Assembly (NCBI GenBank): GCA_036845725.1 | Contig: DAIUDK010000008.1 | Span: forward strand, 1-64,000 | Source: DSWT01 sp036845725 | GTDB taxonomy: Bacteria; Chloroflexota; Anaerolineae; B4-G1; SLSP01 | DNA: 64,000 bases | Reading direction: 5' to 3' | Shown: in pieces, positions 30,578 through 39,330 of the stretch | Numbering within the stretch: the first letter of the stretch is position 1 | Layout of the letters: every line of letters starts with the position of its first letter | The notes under the pieces: generated by a model | Told to the model about the DNA's origin: nothing | Databases searched by the model: none | Seen by the model: the letters and a program-made list of their open reading frames with translations, nothing else | Translations under genes and position numbers: made by a program

Positions 30578-32179
30578 TTAGTTCCGCCGCACACTTACAC
30601 CCAGATTGTCGGCGTGATCGCTGATGCGCTCCAGGTTGCGCAGCCACTCGACGAAGAGCACGTCTGCTTCCGGCGTGCAGACGCCCTCTTGCAGGCGTTG
30701 GATATGTCCCTGACGCGCATCCTGATAGAGATGGTCGAACTCCTCCTCCAAATCGCAGGCCTGTTGCGCCATGTCCCGATCACGGTCACGCAGCGCATCC
30801 AGAGCACACATATACGTGTGATGAGCGTGCTTGCACAGACGATCAATATCCACCAATGCCTGTGGGCTGAAGACTACCTGGTGTTCGATACGCCTCTGCG
30901 CCGCTTCTGCCATGTCTTCCGTCAAGTCGCCAACACGCTCGATATCGGTGATTAGATTCTTGATCTGAAAACAACGCCGTTGTTGTTTCAGACTGAGATT
31001 GGCCTGCAACAACCCATTGATAAACCCATCCAGAGCTTTACAGACTGGATCGACGAACCCGTCTTCGTGATCTAGTATCCACTGGATCGCCTCCACGTCC
31101 TGATCAAGCATACCACGACGGCTGCACTCCAACATTTGCGCCGAGACCTCGCCTAGACGATGTAGCTCACGAAATGCTTCTTGAAGCGCCACCTGTGGGA
31201 TGCGAAACTGGCGCTCATCGATGTAAGCCGTCAATTTGGGCTTTGCCACTGTGTGCCCTTCCGGCACCAGGCGCTCGGACAGCCATGCAATCTGTTTGAC
31301 AAAGGGAAAAAGCGCCACGCTGACAATGACGTTGAAAATCGTATGCGCGTTGGCGATCTGGCGTGGTAACAAAGGGGATGTGCTGCTGATCAGGGCGGTG
31401 AAGGACTTGATGAAGGGAAGGAAAAGCAAGACGCCAAACACGTTGATCAGAATCTGCGCAATCGAGGCACGGCGAGAAGCCCGCGACAGGCGCAACGATG
31501 CAATTAAGCCGGTGACACACGTTCCGATGTTCGCGCCGAGCAAAATCGCTATCGCCGCCGGGAGCGTGATGGCGTTGCTGATGCCCATCGCCACGACCAG
31601 GCCGGTGACCGCGGAACTGCTCTGCACGATCGCTGTCGTCACCAATCCGGCAAGGATACCCGCGAAGGCATTTTTTCCCATAAACGCTAACCATGTTGCC
31701 ACCATCGGCGCTTGGGCCAGCACCTTAAGCGCATCAGACATCAAGTTCATTCCCAAAAAGAGGACGCCAAATCCCAGAATGATCTCGCCATACTCGCGCC
31801 AGCCACTTCCCCGCACGAATTCGACCAACACAAAGCCCAAAGCGATAAACAGAAAACACAGGTCTCCTACATTGAATGCTACGATCTGCGCCGTCAACGT
31901 CGTGCCGATCTCCTGCCCCATCATCACGCCAATGGCCTGCGGCAAGGTCATCAGGTTGGCGTTGATCAAGCCAATCATCGTCACCATCAGCAGGCTGCTG
32001 CTCTGAATCAGAGCCGTCGCGACGGCGCCGAAGACTGCGCCTTTAATGGGCTTGTTGGTCATTCGATCCAGCCAGACCTGAATCTGATTGCCCGCCAGTT
32101 TTTCCATCCCCTCGCTGAGTTTATCCACCCCAAACAGAAATAGAGCCATACCGCCCAGGACTTGCAGAAAGTAAAACAC
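30578..32179 (-). CDS. Na/Pi cotransporter family protein with PhoU-like tail
   Basis: 533 aa. Two inverted membrane repeats each carry the QSSS motif (ALIQSSSLLMVTMIG near residue 60, TAIVQSSSAVTGLVV near 185), characteristic of NptA/SLC34-type transporters. After about residue 330, a PhoU-like helical domain (FRELHRLGEVSAQML, IERVGDLTEDMAEAA, NLERISDHADNLGV) follows to the end. It moves phosphate, or another anion, with Na+ across the inner membrane. No pho regulator is adjacent. Confidence 0.9.
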   Translation of the reverse strand: MFYFLQVLGGMALFLFGVDKLSEGMEKLAGNQIQVWLDRMTNKPIKGAVFGAVATALIQSSSLLMVTMIGLINANLMTLPQAIGVMMGQEIGTTLTAQIVAFNVGDLCFLFIALGFVLVEFVRGSGWREYGEIILGFGVLFLGMNLMSDALKVLAQAPMVATWLAFMGKNAFAGILAGLVTTAIVQSSSAVTGLVVAMGISNAITLPAAIAILLGANIGTCVTGLIASLRLSRASRRASIAQILINVFGVLLFLPFIKSFTALISSTSPLLPRQIANAHTIFNVIVSVALFPFVKQIAWLSERLVPEGHTVAKPKLTAYIDERQFRIPQVALQEAFRELHRLGEVSAQMLECSRRGMLDQDVEAIQWILDHEDGFVDPVCKALDGFINGLLQANLSLKQQRRCFQIKNLITDIERVGDLTEDMAEAAQRRIEHQVVFSPQALVDIDRLCKHAHHTYMCALDALRDRDRDMAQQACDLEEEFDHLYQDARQGHIQRLQEGVCTPEADVLFVEWLRNLERISDHADNLGVSVRRN

Positions 32180-32297
32180 AGCTTATCCTCCAATGATTAG
32201 GTTAATAATTCAAGAAACGCCCGATTAGCGCACCACATCATTTTACTATAAGTTCGCAATAAGCCACGTCGAAGTCGGCCTTTATCGCTCCGAGAAT
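32180..32297. other. Divergent intergenic region, nothing recognised
   Basis: About 120 nt between the Na/Pi cotransporter start and the small ORF 2 promoter. It must hold the cotransporter promoter on the minus strand, but no convincing box pair was found. Confidence 0.3.
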
Positions 32298-32325
32298 TTG
32301 ACACACCGGCGAATTATGGTATTGT
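32298..32325 (+). promoter_or_regulatory. Promoter of small ORF 2
   Basis: TTGACA (32298-32303), a 16-nt spacer and TATTGT (32320-32325). The same spacing and a perfect -35 as in the small ORF 1 promoter. Confidence 0.6.
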
Positions 32326-32379
32326 AGATGTGTTAAGCGTTATGGATTCTGTCATTCTCACAACAAAGGAGGCGTACAC

Positions 32380-32451
32380 ATGTCCAATATGAGCATTGTC
32401 ATCACCCATGCGATTTGTGTTCGCCGGTGCTTGTGGGAAGGGCGCGCGTAG
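32380..32451 (+). CDS. 23-aa small ORF, possible leader peptide for rsgA
   Basis: ATG with AAAGGAGG 7 nt upstream. The peptide begins MSNMSIVITHAIC and ends VRRCLWEGRA, with two Cys. A promoter lies 55 nt upstream and an intrinsic terminator 25 nt downstream. The module has the same order as small ORF 1 but no clear peptide similarity. It may be an attenuator leader or an independent microprotein. Confidence 0.5.
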   Translation: MSNMSIVITHAICVRRCLWEGRA

Positions 32452-32475
32452 CTTAACGCCATCTGTACAGACACC

Positions 32476-32519
32476 AAGCCACGGGCTGGCGGCACATCGC
32501 CGAGGCCCGTGGCTTTTTT
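32476..32519 (+). terminator. Intrinsic terminator after small ORF 2
   Basis: AAGCCACGGGC (32476-32486) pairs with GCCCGTGGCTT (32505-32515); the loop holds a small GGCG/CGCC hairpin, and six T follow. Confidence 0.9.
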
Positions 32520-32656
32520 GTTGCCACATCATAGCACACGTGCTTAATCGCGCGTGGCCTCCGGCGATACCGGCCTCTCCTCACAACACTGGCGATCCCC
32601 TTATCGGCGCGCGTCTTCACGCTCCGGCGTTGACGTGCACCATCACATCTGATTAA
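32520..32656. other. Gap before rsgA, no gene seen
   Basis: About 140 nt without an ORF. A TTGACG (32631-32636) with a poor -10 17 nt later is the only promoter-like text for rsgA, so read-through from the small ORF 2 promoter remains possible. Confidence 0.3.
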
Positions 32657-32745
32657 GAAATGCTTGCGCCGGATCACAATCCGGCGTAGCAGGGACGGTG
32701 GATTGTGATCCGCCTTAAGCGTTGAAGTACGACTATTTTGAGGAG
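32657..32745 (+). repeat. Repeat family C, copy C3
   Basis: Almost the same as C2: GCGCCGGAT-CACA-ATCCGGCG, a GGTGGAT-TGTG-ATCCGCC hairpin, CTTAAGCGTTGAAGTACG, and a final GAGGAG that serves as ribosome-binding site for rsgA. Confidence 0.85.
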
Positions 32746-32754
32746 ACTATCGAA

Positions 32755-33939
32755 GTGTCAAGAGGAAGGTATTCTGAAGTCAGTATCCAAGCGCGGCGCG
32801 ACGACGAGCTGCATGGCGCCCATCGTCACGTGAGGCCCAACCGCAAGTCGAAGTCTGCGCGTCAAAAGGATTGGGAAGCCAGTTGGGATGAGGATTATGT
32901 TCCCCGCGCCGAGCGCGTGATGCGCCGCGGGGAACAAGAACGCCGCGCGATGGTCAAGGCGCAGGCGTTAGCAACGCTGGAAACCGTAGACGAGGACAGC
33001 GTGGAAGCGACGTGGGAGCAGGCAACCGCATCCGGCGAAACCGGCATGGTCGTCGAAGTAAGCAGCGGACTGTGCCGGGTTGCGGTGAACGGACACACGC
33101 TGATGTGCAGCCTACGCGGCTCGCTCAGCGCTGAGGATAGCGGCTACACTAACCTGGTCGCCGTGGGAGACCGGGTGACGCTCACGCCGTTCGGCGGCAA
33201 TCGCGGTGTGGTCGAAACCGTGCTGCCCCGGTTGAGCGCGCTGGCCCGGCCCGACCCATTCCACAGCCACCTGAAACAGATCATCGTCGCCAACGCCGAT
33301 CAGTTGCTCATCGTCGTTTCGTGGCTGGAGCCGCCGCTGTGGACCGAGCTGATCGACCGGTATCTGATCGGCGCGGAGCGCAACCGGTTGGCGCCAGTGC
33401 TGTGCGTGAACAAAATCGACCTGGCGGAAAACCGCGACGAAGTCCAACGGTCGGTCAGACCTTACATCGCGTTGGGGTATCGCGCCTTGTTCGCCAGCGC
33501 GCTCACCGGGGAAGGCATCACGGAACTGCGCACAGTGATGCAGGGTAAAACGTCCGTCCTGGCGGGATTGTCCGGCGTGGGCAAATCCAGCTTGCTCGCG
33601 GCCGTTCATCCCGGCCTGGACTTACGCACCGGCGCCGTCAGCACACACTGGGGCGGGCAGGGACAGCACACGACGACGCAGGTGAATCTGTTCGCGCTGG
33701 GCGATGGCGGCTACGTGGTGGACACACCTGGCATCCGCGAGTTCGCCGTTGCCGGGTTGTTACCGGCAGAACTGTTGCGCTTCTACCCGGAGATTGCCGA
33801 GGTCGCCGCGCAATGTCGTTTCGACAACTGCACGCACACTCACGAACCCGGCTGTGCTGTCAAAGCTGCGTTGCGACAGGGACGCCTCTCAATGACGCGC
33901 TATCACAACTACCGGCGGATTCTGAAAACGTTGGAATAA
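32755..33939 (+). CDS. rsgA: Ribosome small-subunit-dependent GTPase A
   Basis: 394 aa from GTG 32755 (GAGGAG 9 nt upstream); an in-frame TTG at 32722 lies inside repeat C3 and is rejected. A charged N-terminal extension of about 85 aa precedes the OB fold. The circularly permuted GTPase follows: G4 NKIDLA, G1 GLSGVGKSS, G3 DTPGI. The C-terminal zinc site is CRFDNC-T-H-THEPGC. RsgA matures the 30S subunit and is inhibited by (p)ppGpp in other bacteria. The N-terminal extension is longer than usual and its role is unknown. Confidence 0.92.
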   Translation: MSRGRYSEVSIQARRDDELHGAHRHVRPNRKSKSARQKDWEASWDEDYVPRAERVMRRGEQERRAMVKAQALATLETVDEDSVEATWEQATASGETGMVVEVSSGLCRVAVNGHTLMCSLRGSLSAEDSGYTNLVAVGDRVTLTPFGGNRGVVETVLPRLSALARPDPFHSHLKQIIVANADQLLIVVSWLEPPLWTELIDRYLIGAERNRLAPVLCVNKIDLAENRDEVQRSVRPYIALGYRALFASALTGEGITELRTVMQGKTSVLAGLSGVGKSSLLAAVHPGLDLRTGAVSTHWGGQGQHTTTQVNLFALGDGGYVVDTPGIREFAVAGLLPAELLRFYPEIAEVAAQCRFDNCTHTHEPGCAVKAALRQGRLSMTRYHNYRRILKTLE

Positions 33940-33946
33940 ACAACCG

Positions 33947-33975
33947 AGTAGGGCGAACTGTCAGTTCGCCCTACT
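33947..33975. terminator. Perfect hairpin overlapping the recF stop
   Basis: AGTAGGGCGAACTG (33947-33960) and CAGTTCGCCCTACT (33962-33975) form a 14-bp inverted repeat around one base, between convergent rsgA and recF. It includes recF's stop codon at 33971-33973. Confidence 0.7.
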
Positions 33976-35176
33976 TCCGGCGGATGATGCCTTCCGCCAC
34001 TTCCAGCAGCAGCGTCTTTTCGCGGAAGCTCTCCGGGAACATCTCTGCGTCGGTGGTGCAGAGGATGGTCTGCTCGACGTTGCCGAGCAGGTTGAGCAGA
34101 TACGTGCGGCGCGCGCGGTCGAGTTCGGCCAGCACCTCGTCCAGCAACAGGACGGGGGACTCGCGCGTCTCCTGTTCCAGCCAGCGCAGCTCGGCCAGCC
34201 GCAACGCCAGAACGACCGTGCGCTGCTGCCCGCGCGAACCGAACGTGCCCATATCCACGCCATCGGAGATGAAACGCAATTCGTCGCGGTGGGGACCGGA
34301 AAGCGTCATCCCCCGGTCGATCTCGGCGCGGCGCTGCTCGTGCAAGGTTTTGCGATACGCCTCGTGCAGCGCGTCCAGGTCTACCGGCGACTCGCCCGCC
34401 GTCTCCGGGAGCAACCCGATCTGATAATCCACCGCGGGCGGGCGCAACGGGTCGAAGTTCGGCTGATACTGGATTTGCAGCCACGCCGCGCCGCCGGTCA
34501 GATCGTGATGCAATTGATCGGCGTAGAACGTGAGCGCCTTCACCACGCGGCGGCGGTAAAGCGAAAGCGTCACGCCGGTCTGTACCAGCGTCTCCTCCAA
34601 CGGCGCGAGCTGCGCGGCATCGCCGCCGAAGTCGCGCAGGTGACGCAGCAATGCGTTGCGCCGCGAGAGCGCGGTCTGGTATTCGCCCAAAGCCTCCACG
34701 TAGGCCGGGTAGACTTGCGAGAGCAGGTCATCGAGGAAGCGCCGCCGCCCGGCGGGCGCGCCGCTCACCAGGTCTACATCCTCCGGCAGAAAGACGACGA
34801 CATTCAGATGCCCGGCCAAATCCATTTGACGGATCGTGTGCTGGTTGAGCTTGATCTGCTTTTCCAGCCGCGCGCTGCCGTTGGAAAGCGTCTTTTGCTC
34901 CAACGCGATCTCAATCAGGTCGGCGCGGTTGCGGTGGACGACCTCGGTTTTGAGGTGGGCGAAGGGCATGGCGGCTTCGACGGCGCGCCAGTGGATCAGG
35001 TGTTGGTCGGTGTTGGTCAACGGCGAGTGTCCCACCGCGAGGTAAGCGATGGCTTCCAGCAGGCTGGTCTTCCCCTGCGCGTTCGCGCCCAGGAGCAAAA
35101 TGGGCGAGGCGGGGAGATCGAGTTCCAACCGGTTATAGGTGCGGAATTGACGCAAACTGAGACTTCGGATGTGCAT
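33971..35176 (-). CDS. recF: DNA replication and repair protein RecF
   Basis: 401 aa. SMC-like ABC ATPase without coiled coil: Walker A GANAQGKTS (about 30-38), the RRFLDDLLSQVYP segment near 128-140, signature LSGPHRDELRF, and Walker B LLLDEVLAELD near 345. It loads RecA at gaps with RecOR. Its usual dnaA/dnaN/gyrB neighbours are absent here, as is often seen in Chloroflexota. Confidence 0.93.
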   Translation of the reverse strand: MHIRSLSLRQFRTYNRLELDLPASPILLLGANAQGKTSLLEAIAYLAVGHSPLTNTDQHLIHWRAVEAAMPFAHLKTEVVHRNRADLIEIALEQKTLSNGSARLEKQIKLNQHTIRQMDLAGHLNVVVFLPEDVDLVSGAPAGRRRFLDDLLSQVYPAYVEALGEYQTALSRRNALLRHLRDFGGDAAQLAPLEETLVQTGVTLSLYRRRVVKALTFYADQLHHDLTGGAAWLQIQYQPNFDPLRPPAVDYQIGLLPETAGESPVDLDALHEAYRKTLHEQRRAEIDRGMTLSGPHRDELRFISDGVDMGTFGSRGQQRTVVLALRLAELRWLEQETRESPVLLLDEVLAELDRARRTYLLNLLGNVEQTILCTTDAEMFPESFREKTLLLEVAEGIIRRK

Positions 35177-35186
35177 AGGCGTATTT

Positions 35187-35285
35187 TACCACGAATCTTC
35201 ACGAATGACTGCATTCGCCGAATCTTCACCAGTGCAAATCTGCGGATAGGGGTGTGGGTCGGGCTAATGCCCGCCTCACACCCCA
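35187..35285. repeat. Repeat family B (B4) next to a G/C hairpin
   Basis: ACCACGAATCTTCACGAAT and a degraded second half (to about 35245), then a hairpin GGGGTGTG-N3-CGGGC ... GCCCG-N3-CACACCCC (35250-35285). The pairing of a B repeat with a G-rich hairpin recurs at 23.6 kb. Confidence 0.6.
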
Positions 35286-35292
35286 CCCCTTC

Positions 35293-35339
35293 TTTTGCGA
35301 CAGTTTTGCGACAAATATTTGTAAGGGCTGTGGTACAAT
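35293..35339 (+). promoter_or_regulatory. PhoB-box-like direct repeat and extended -10 of the two-component operon
   Basis: TTTTGCGACA occurs twice (35293-35302 and 35304-35313), giving an 11-nt period typical of OmpR/PhoB binding sites. It ends about 20 nt before an extended -10, TGGTACAAT (35331-35339), in the position of a -35. It suggests activation of the operon by its own response regulator. Confidence 0.65.
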
Positions 35340-35373
35340 GGGAACAGGTATTGAGAAATGAGGCAAAGGTGAG

Positions 35374-36069
35374 ATGACGACGATTTTGCTGGTTGAGGAT
35401 GCGCGCGATTTGGCCGAGGTAATCGTGCGGGAACTGCGCGCGATGGACTACACCGTGCTGCACGCCCTCGATGGCCTTGCGGCGCTGCAACTCCACGCCA
35501 AGCACGAGCCGGACCTCATCATCCTCGATTGGATGCTGCCCAAGCTGGACGGGCTGGAAGTGCTACGACAGATCCGCCACGATTCGGCGGTCCCCATTCT
35601 GATGCTCACGGCGCGGGGCGAGGAAGCCGACCGCGTTATCGGGCTGGAAGTGGGCGCGGACGACTATCTCGCCAAGCCATTCGGGATGCGCGAACTGATC
35701 GCGCGCGTGCGGGCGCTGCTGCGCCGCGTTGAGAACGTCCAGCAGATCCTCGAAGCTGACCGCGCCAAAGCGGAGCAAACGCTGACCTACGACGCGCTGT
35801 CGCTGGAACCCGACGCCTATCGCGCAACGCTCGACGACGATCCTTTGAGCCTGACGCGCACGGAATTCGATCTGCTGCACCTGCTGCTGCGGAATCCGGG
35901 CCGCGCTTTCAGCCGCACGTACCTGCTGGACACAGTCTGGGGCGGGAATTACGTCGCTGGCGACCGCTCCGTCGATAACACCGTGCTGCGCCTGCGCAAA
36001 AAACTCGGTGACCTCGGCGACGCCATCGAGACGGTGTGGGGCGTGGGCTACCGGCTGCGGACGGAGTAA
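35374..36069 (+). CDS. OmpR/PhoB-family response regulator
   Basis: 231 aa. Intact receiver: Glu-Asp pair in LLVEDARD, phospho-acceptor Asp52 in LIILDWMLP, Thr in MLTAR, Lys in YLAKPFG. The C-terminal winged helix (about 130-230) has LTRTEFDLLHLLLRNPG and SVDNTVLRLRKKLGD. It pairs with the histidine kinase 6 nt downstream. The regulated process is not evident from neighbours. Confidence 0.95.
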   Translation: MTTILLVEDARDLAEVIVRELRAMDYTVLHALDGLAALQLHAKHEPDLIILDWMLPKLDGLEVLRQIRHDSAVPILMLTARGEEADRVIGLEVGADDYLAKPFGMRELIARVRALLRRVENVQQILEADRAKAEQTLTYDALSLEPDAYRATLDDDPLSLTRTEFDLLHLLLRNPGRAFSRTYLLDTVWGGNYVAGDRSVDNTVLRLRKKLGDLGDAIETVWGVGYRLRTE

Positions 36070-36075
36070 AACACT

Positions 36076-37689
36076 GTGAACCGCCAGAAGTACCAGGAAA
36101 TTATCGTTACCAAACCCTCAGGCTCCCTCTACAAATTCCTCTGGTTGGTCCACCCGTTCCGGGCGCTGGGTGAAGCCTGGATACTGGGAGCCTTTGTCTT
36201 ATTCGTTCTCTCGCGCATTGCCAATGTAGCATCCTCCGCATTGCTGGCTGATGGCCTTCTGTTTTTATGTACCGCGTGTGGCACGTGGGTTGCACTGCGC
36301 GCCCGGCTGGCGACCGGTCGGCTCATACGGCAGGGGATCGAGGAGATAGCGTTGGGGATCCTGGTCAGTGTCATGATGGTCGTCGGGCTTTTTTTGCCGG
36401 CGCATTATCTCCTGCGTTGGGATGCCATTTGGCTTAACTCCACCTTCAGTAGCGCCCTCTTTGTTCTGTCCCTGGGGGGGATGACCGGCCCCGGCTACGT
36501 ATTCTTGCGCATCAGCGCGAGAGTATGGCTGTTCTGGGAAAGTCTACGGCGGCGGCGGATGCTGTGGGCGTTGACCCACGCGCACCTTACCGTTGTGGTC
36601 GCCGCCGTCATTTTGGGAACAGGGTTACTGTTCGTATTCTCGCTCTTTAGCGGCTACATATTTCCAGACACCGAGTCTACCCCAATCACTGCATTCTTTC
36701 TTGAACAGCTTTTACACGCCTTATTCCCGGTCCTAGCAATGGGCGCAGTTTTTCTCGTTATCCTGCTGATCGGCGTGCTGCCGCCCTCCCTGATGGTTTC
36801 TTTCCTCGTCGCTCGCAAAACGACCAAAAGGCTCGAAAGATTGGCCGCGGCCACCGGGGAGTTGCGCGATGGCGACTACACAACGCGCAGCATCATCGAC
36901 GGCGAGGACGAAGTGGCGCAATTGCAAACCACCTTCAACGCAATGGCGGATAAACTGGAACTTACATTGCACGATCTGCAAATCGAGCGCGACCGCGTGG
37001 CCGCACTGCTCCACGCGCGCCGCGAGTTGATCGCCAACGTTTCCCACGAGCTGCGCACCCCCCTGGCGACGATCCGTGGATATCTCGACACATTCCAGGA
37101 CGCGGACTGGCCGGAGTCACGCCAACGCGATCTTGCGGTGATGGAACGCGAGCTGCTGCACCTGCAAACGCTCATCGACGACCTCTTCACGCTCTCACGG
37201 GCCGAGGTGGGCGGCCTGACGCTCGATGTGCGCCCGGTGGACGTCACCCCGGTGATCTGGCAGCGCGTCGAGGCTATGACCCCGCTGGCGCGGCAGCGCG
37301 AACACGTCGAGATCATCGCCGACGTCCCCACGGATTTGCCACCGGCCCTTGCCGACGCTGAACGGCTCGACCAGGTGCTCGTCAATCTGCTGCGCAACGC
37401 GCTGCGTCACACGCCGCCGGGCGGCATTGTCGCCGTCGTCGCCTCTGCGGAGGGAAATCGTGTGCGCATCGAAGTCTGCGATACCGGTGCGGGCATCCCG
37501 CCGGATGAACTCCCCCACGTTTGGGAGCGCTTCTATCGTGGCGACGACGCCTGCGAACTCGACACACAGGGCGCGGGCCTGGGCTTGGCGCTCGTCAAAG
37601 ACCTCGTCGAAACGATGGGCGGCGCAGTCGATGTGCGCAGCACGCCCGGCGAAGGCAGTTGCTTCGGCGTAACGCTCCCCCGCGAATAA
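36076..37689 (+). CDS. Membrane sensor histidine kinase
   Basis: 537 aa; GTG start 6 nt after the response regulator stop. About six hydrophobic segments occupy residues 30-240 with little extracytoplasmic loop, so it may sense an event in the membrane. A HAMP-like linker (about 243-300) leads to HisKA with phospho-acceptor His324 in NVSHELRTPL, then HATPase motifs: N box NLLRNALRHT, G1 CDTGAGIP and G2 GAGLGLALVKD. Confidence 0.93.
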   Translation: MNRQKYQEIIVTKPSGSLYKFLWLVHPFRALGEAWILGAFVLFVLSRIANVASSALLADGLLFLCTACGTWVALRARLATGRLIRQGIEEIALGILVSVMMVVGLFLPAHYLLRWDAIWLNSTFSSALFVLSLGGMTGPGYVFLRISARVWLFWESLRRRRMLWALTHAHLTVVVAAVILGTGLLFVFSLFSGYIFPDTESTPITAFFLEQLLHALFPVLAMGAVFLVILLIGVLPPSLMVSFLVARKTTKRLERLAAATGELRDGDYTTRSIIDGEDEVAQLQTTFNAMADKLELTLHDLQIERDRVAALLHARRELIANVSHELRTPLATIRGYLDTFQDADWPESRQRDLAVMERELLHLQTLIDDLFTLSRAEVGGLTLDVRPVDVTPVIWQRVEAMTPLARQREHVEIIADVPTDLPPALADAERLDQVLVNLLRNALRHTPPGGIVAVVASAEGNRVRIEVCDTGAGIPPDELPHVWERFYRGDDACELDTQGAGLGLALVKDLVETMGGAVDVRSTPGEGSCFGVTLPRE

Positions 37690-37904
37690 ACGGGTGACCT
37701 CACCTTCTCCACGTGTTGATAAGGCCGTTCCAGGATTTAAACCAGGCCACATTAGAGGAAAGTTCCTGTGTTGGCGCGGAAGTCTGGCTGATTTGTTTTC
37801 CTGGAGCGACCTTGTACAGGACGGTGCCACACATAAATATTGTACAGAAAAGGGAAAAGGTTGCAAATTGATTGGTTCTATCCTTTTTCCAGAGGCGCAT
37901 TCGG

Positions 37905-37913
37905 TGGTATACT
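37905..37913 (+). promoter_or_regulatory. Extended -10 of the FAD oxidoreductase gene
   Basis: TGGTATACT lies 33 nt before the ATG at 37946, with AAGGAGA in between. No good -35. The 215 nt upstream of it hold no ORF with support. Confidence 0.45.
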
Positions 37914-37945
37914 TGTGCTGACAAACCACCATAAGGAGACCCTCT

Positions 37946-39325
37946 ATGGCGAATACTGGGCCACTGGATATCGGCATTATCGGCGCGGGTGTGACTGGCC
38001 TGAGCGCCGCCTACGACTTGCTCAGGGCTGGCCATCGTGTCACCGTCTACGAGGCGCGACCTTACGCCGGCGGGCTGGCGGCGGGCTTCAAAGACGCGGC
38101 CTGGGAGTGGCCGCTGGAACGCTTCTACCATCACATCTTTGCCAGCGACCGGGACATCATCGGCCTTGTCAACGAAATCGGCATCGGCGACCGGCTTTTC
38201 TTCCCCAGTCCGGTGACGTCCATCTACAAGGACGGGCGGCTATATCCCATCAACAAGCCGATGTTTGGCCCGTGGCTGGAGAAGCTGCCGCTCGGTAAGC
38301 AACTCGCCAACCTGGGCGATCTGGCGGCGACGGCGCTGCGCGTTCTGGCCTTCAAACCGATTCCCTTACCGGCGCGGTTTCGTGTGGGATTGATCACGGC
38401 TTACATCCGCTACAACCCGCGTTGGCAGCCGTTGGAGCAGGCGACGGCGCACGCCTGGCTGACGCGCGCGGTCGGTCATCGTGCCTACGAAGCCTTCTGG
38501 CAGCCGCTCCTTGAGGGTAAGTTTGGCGAGTATTACCAGCAGGTGAACATGGCATGGTTCTGGGCGCGGATCGTAGCCCGCAGCCCCAAACTCGGTTACT
38601 TTGTCGGTGGGTTTCAAGGTTTTGTGGATGCGCTGGCCGACAAGGTGGGCGTGCTGGGCGGTGATGTGCGGCTGGGATCGTACGTGCGTGGCGTCTACCC
38701 AGAGACTGACGGGCGCATCCGGCTGGAACTGCGCGTCGGCGACCAGACCCACGACCGTGTGCTGGCGACGTGCTCGCCGCAGATGCTCAGAGAACGTACG
38801 CCGATGCTGCCCGCGTCATACACCGCCGGGTTGGACAAACTGAAGTCGATGGGGGCGGTGGTGATGGTGCTGGCGCTCACGCAGCCCGTCACCCGCGAGC
38901 ACTACTGGATCAACATCCCCAAGCGCGAGGGTTTTCCCTTCCTGGCTTTCGTCGAGCACACCAACTACATCGACAAGCAGCATTACGGCGGCGATCATCT
39001 CATCTACTGTGGCGACTACCTCGCGCCGGACCATCCCTACTTCGAGATAGAGCCGGAGGCGTTGCTGGAGACGTTCATCCCCGCCCTTCAACGCCTCAAC
39101 CCGGCCTTCGACCGTTCGTGGATTCGCGCATATTGGAAGTTCAGCGAAATCTACGCGCAGCCTGTGCCTTTCCTCAACCACTCGCAGAACATCCCGCCCA
39201 TCCAAACACCCATCCTCAACCTTTACATGGCGAACATGAGCCAGGTATATCCGTGGGACCGGGGTACCAACTACGCTGTGGAAATTGGGCGGCGCGCAGC
39301 AGGGATTATGGGGAGTAAGGAGTAG
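37946..39325 (+). CDS. NAD(P)/FAD-dependent oxidoreductase (amine oxidase/UGM-like fold)
   Basis: 459 aa. N-terminal dinucleotide-binding motif IGIIGAGVTGLSAAYDL then E of VTVYEARPYAGGLA; the PLERFYHHIFASD segment follows. The C-terminus has VYPWDRGTNYAVEIGRRAA, typical for flavin amine-oxidase-type enzymes. Related proteins include UDP-galactopyranose mutases, phytoene desaturases and protoporphyrinogen oxidases; I cannot assign the substrate. It is 5 nt from the NYN gene and probably in one operon with it. Confidence 0.75.
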   Translation: MANTGPLDIGIIGAGVTGLSAAYDLLRAGHRVTVYEARPYAGGLAAGFKDAAWEWPLERFYHHIFASDRDIIGLVNEIGIGDRLFFPSPVTSIYKDGRLYPINKPMFGPWLEKLPLGKQLANLGDLAATALRVLAFKPIPLPARFRVGLITAYIRYNPRWQPLEQATAHAWLTRAVGHRAYEAFWQPLLEGKFGEYYQQVNMAWFWARIVARSPKLGYFVGGFQGFVDALADKVGVLGGDVRLGSYVRGVYPETDGRIRLELRVGDQTHDRVLATCSPQMLRERTPMLPASYTAGLDKLKSMGAVVMVLALTQPVTREHYWINIPKREGFPFLAFVEHTNYIDKQHYGGDHLIYCGDYLAPDHPYFEIEPEALLETFIPALQRLNPAFDRSWIRAYWKFSEIYAQPVPFLNHSQNIPPIQTPILNLYMANMSQVYPWDRGTNYAVEIGRRAAGIMGSKE

Positions 39326-39330
39326 GGAGT

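Noticed and set aside
32722..32754. N-terminal extension of RsgA from TTG 32722
   Set aside because: Those codons lie in repeat C3, and a GTG at 32755 has a proper ribosome-binding site.
35293..35313. Two TTTTGCGACA units as a short tandem-repeat array
   Set aside because: There are only two units and their period and place fit a response-regulator box better.
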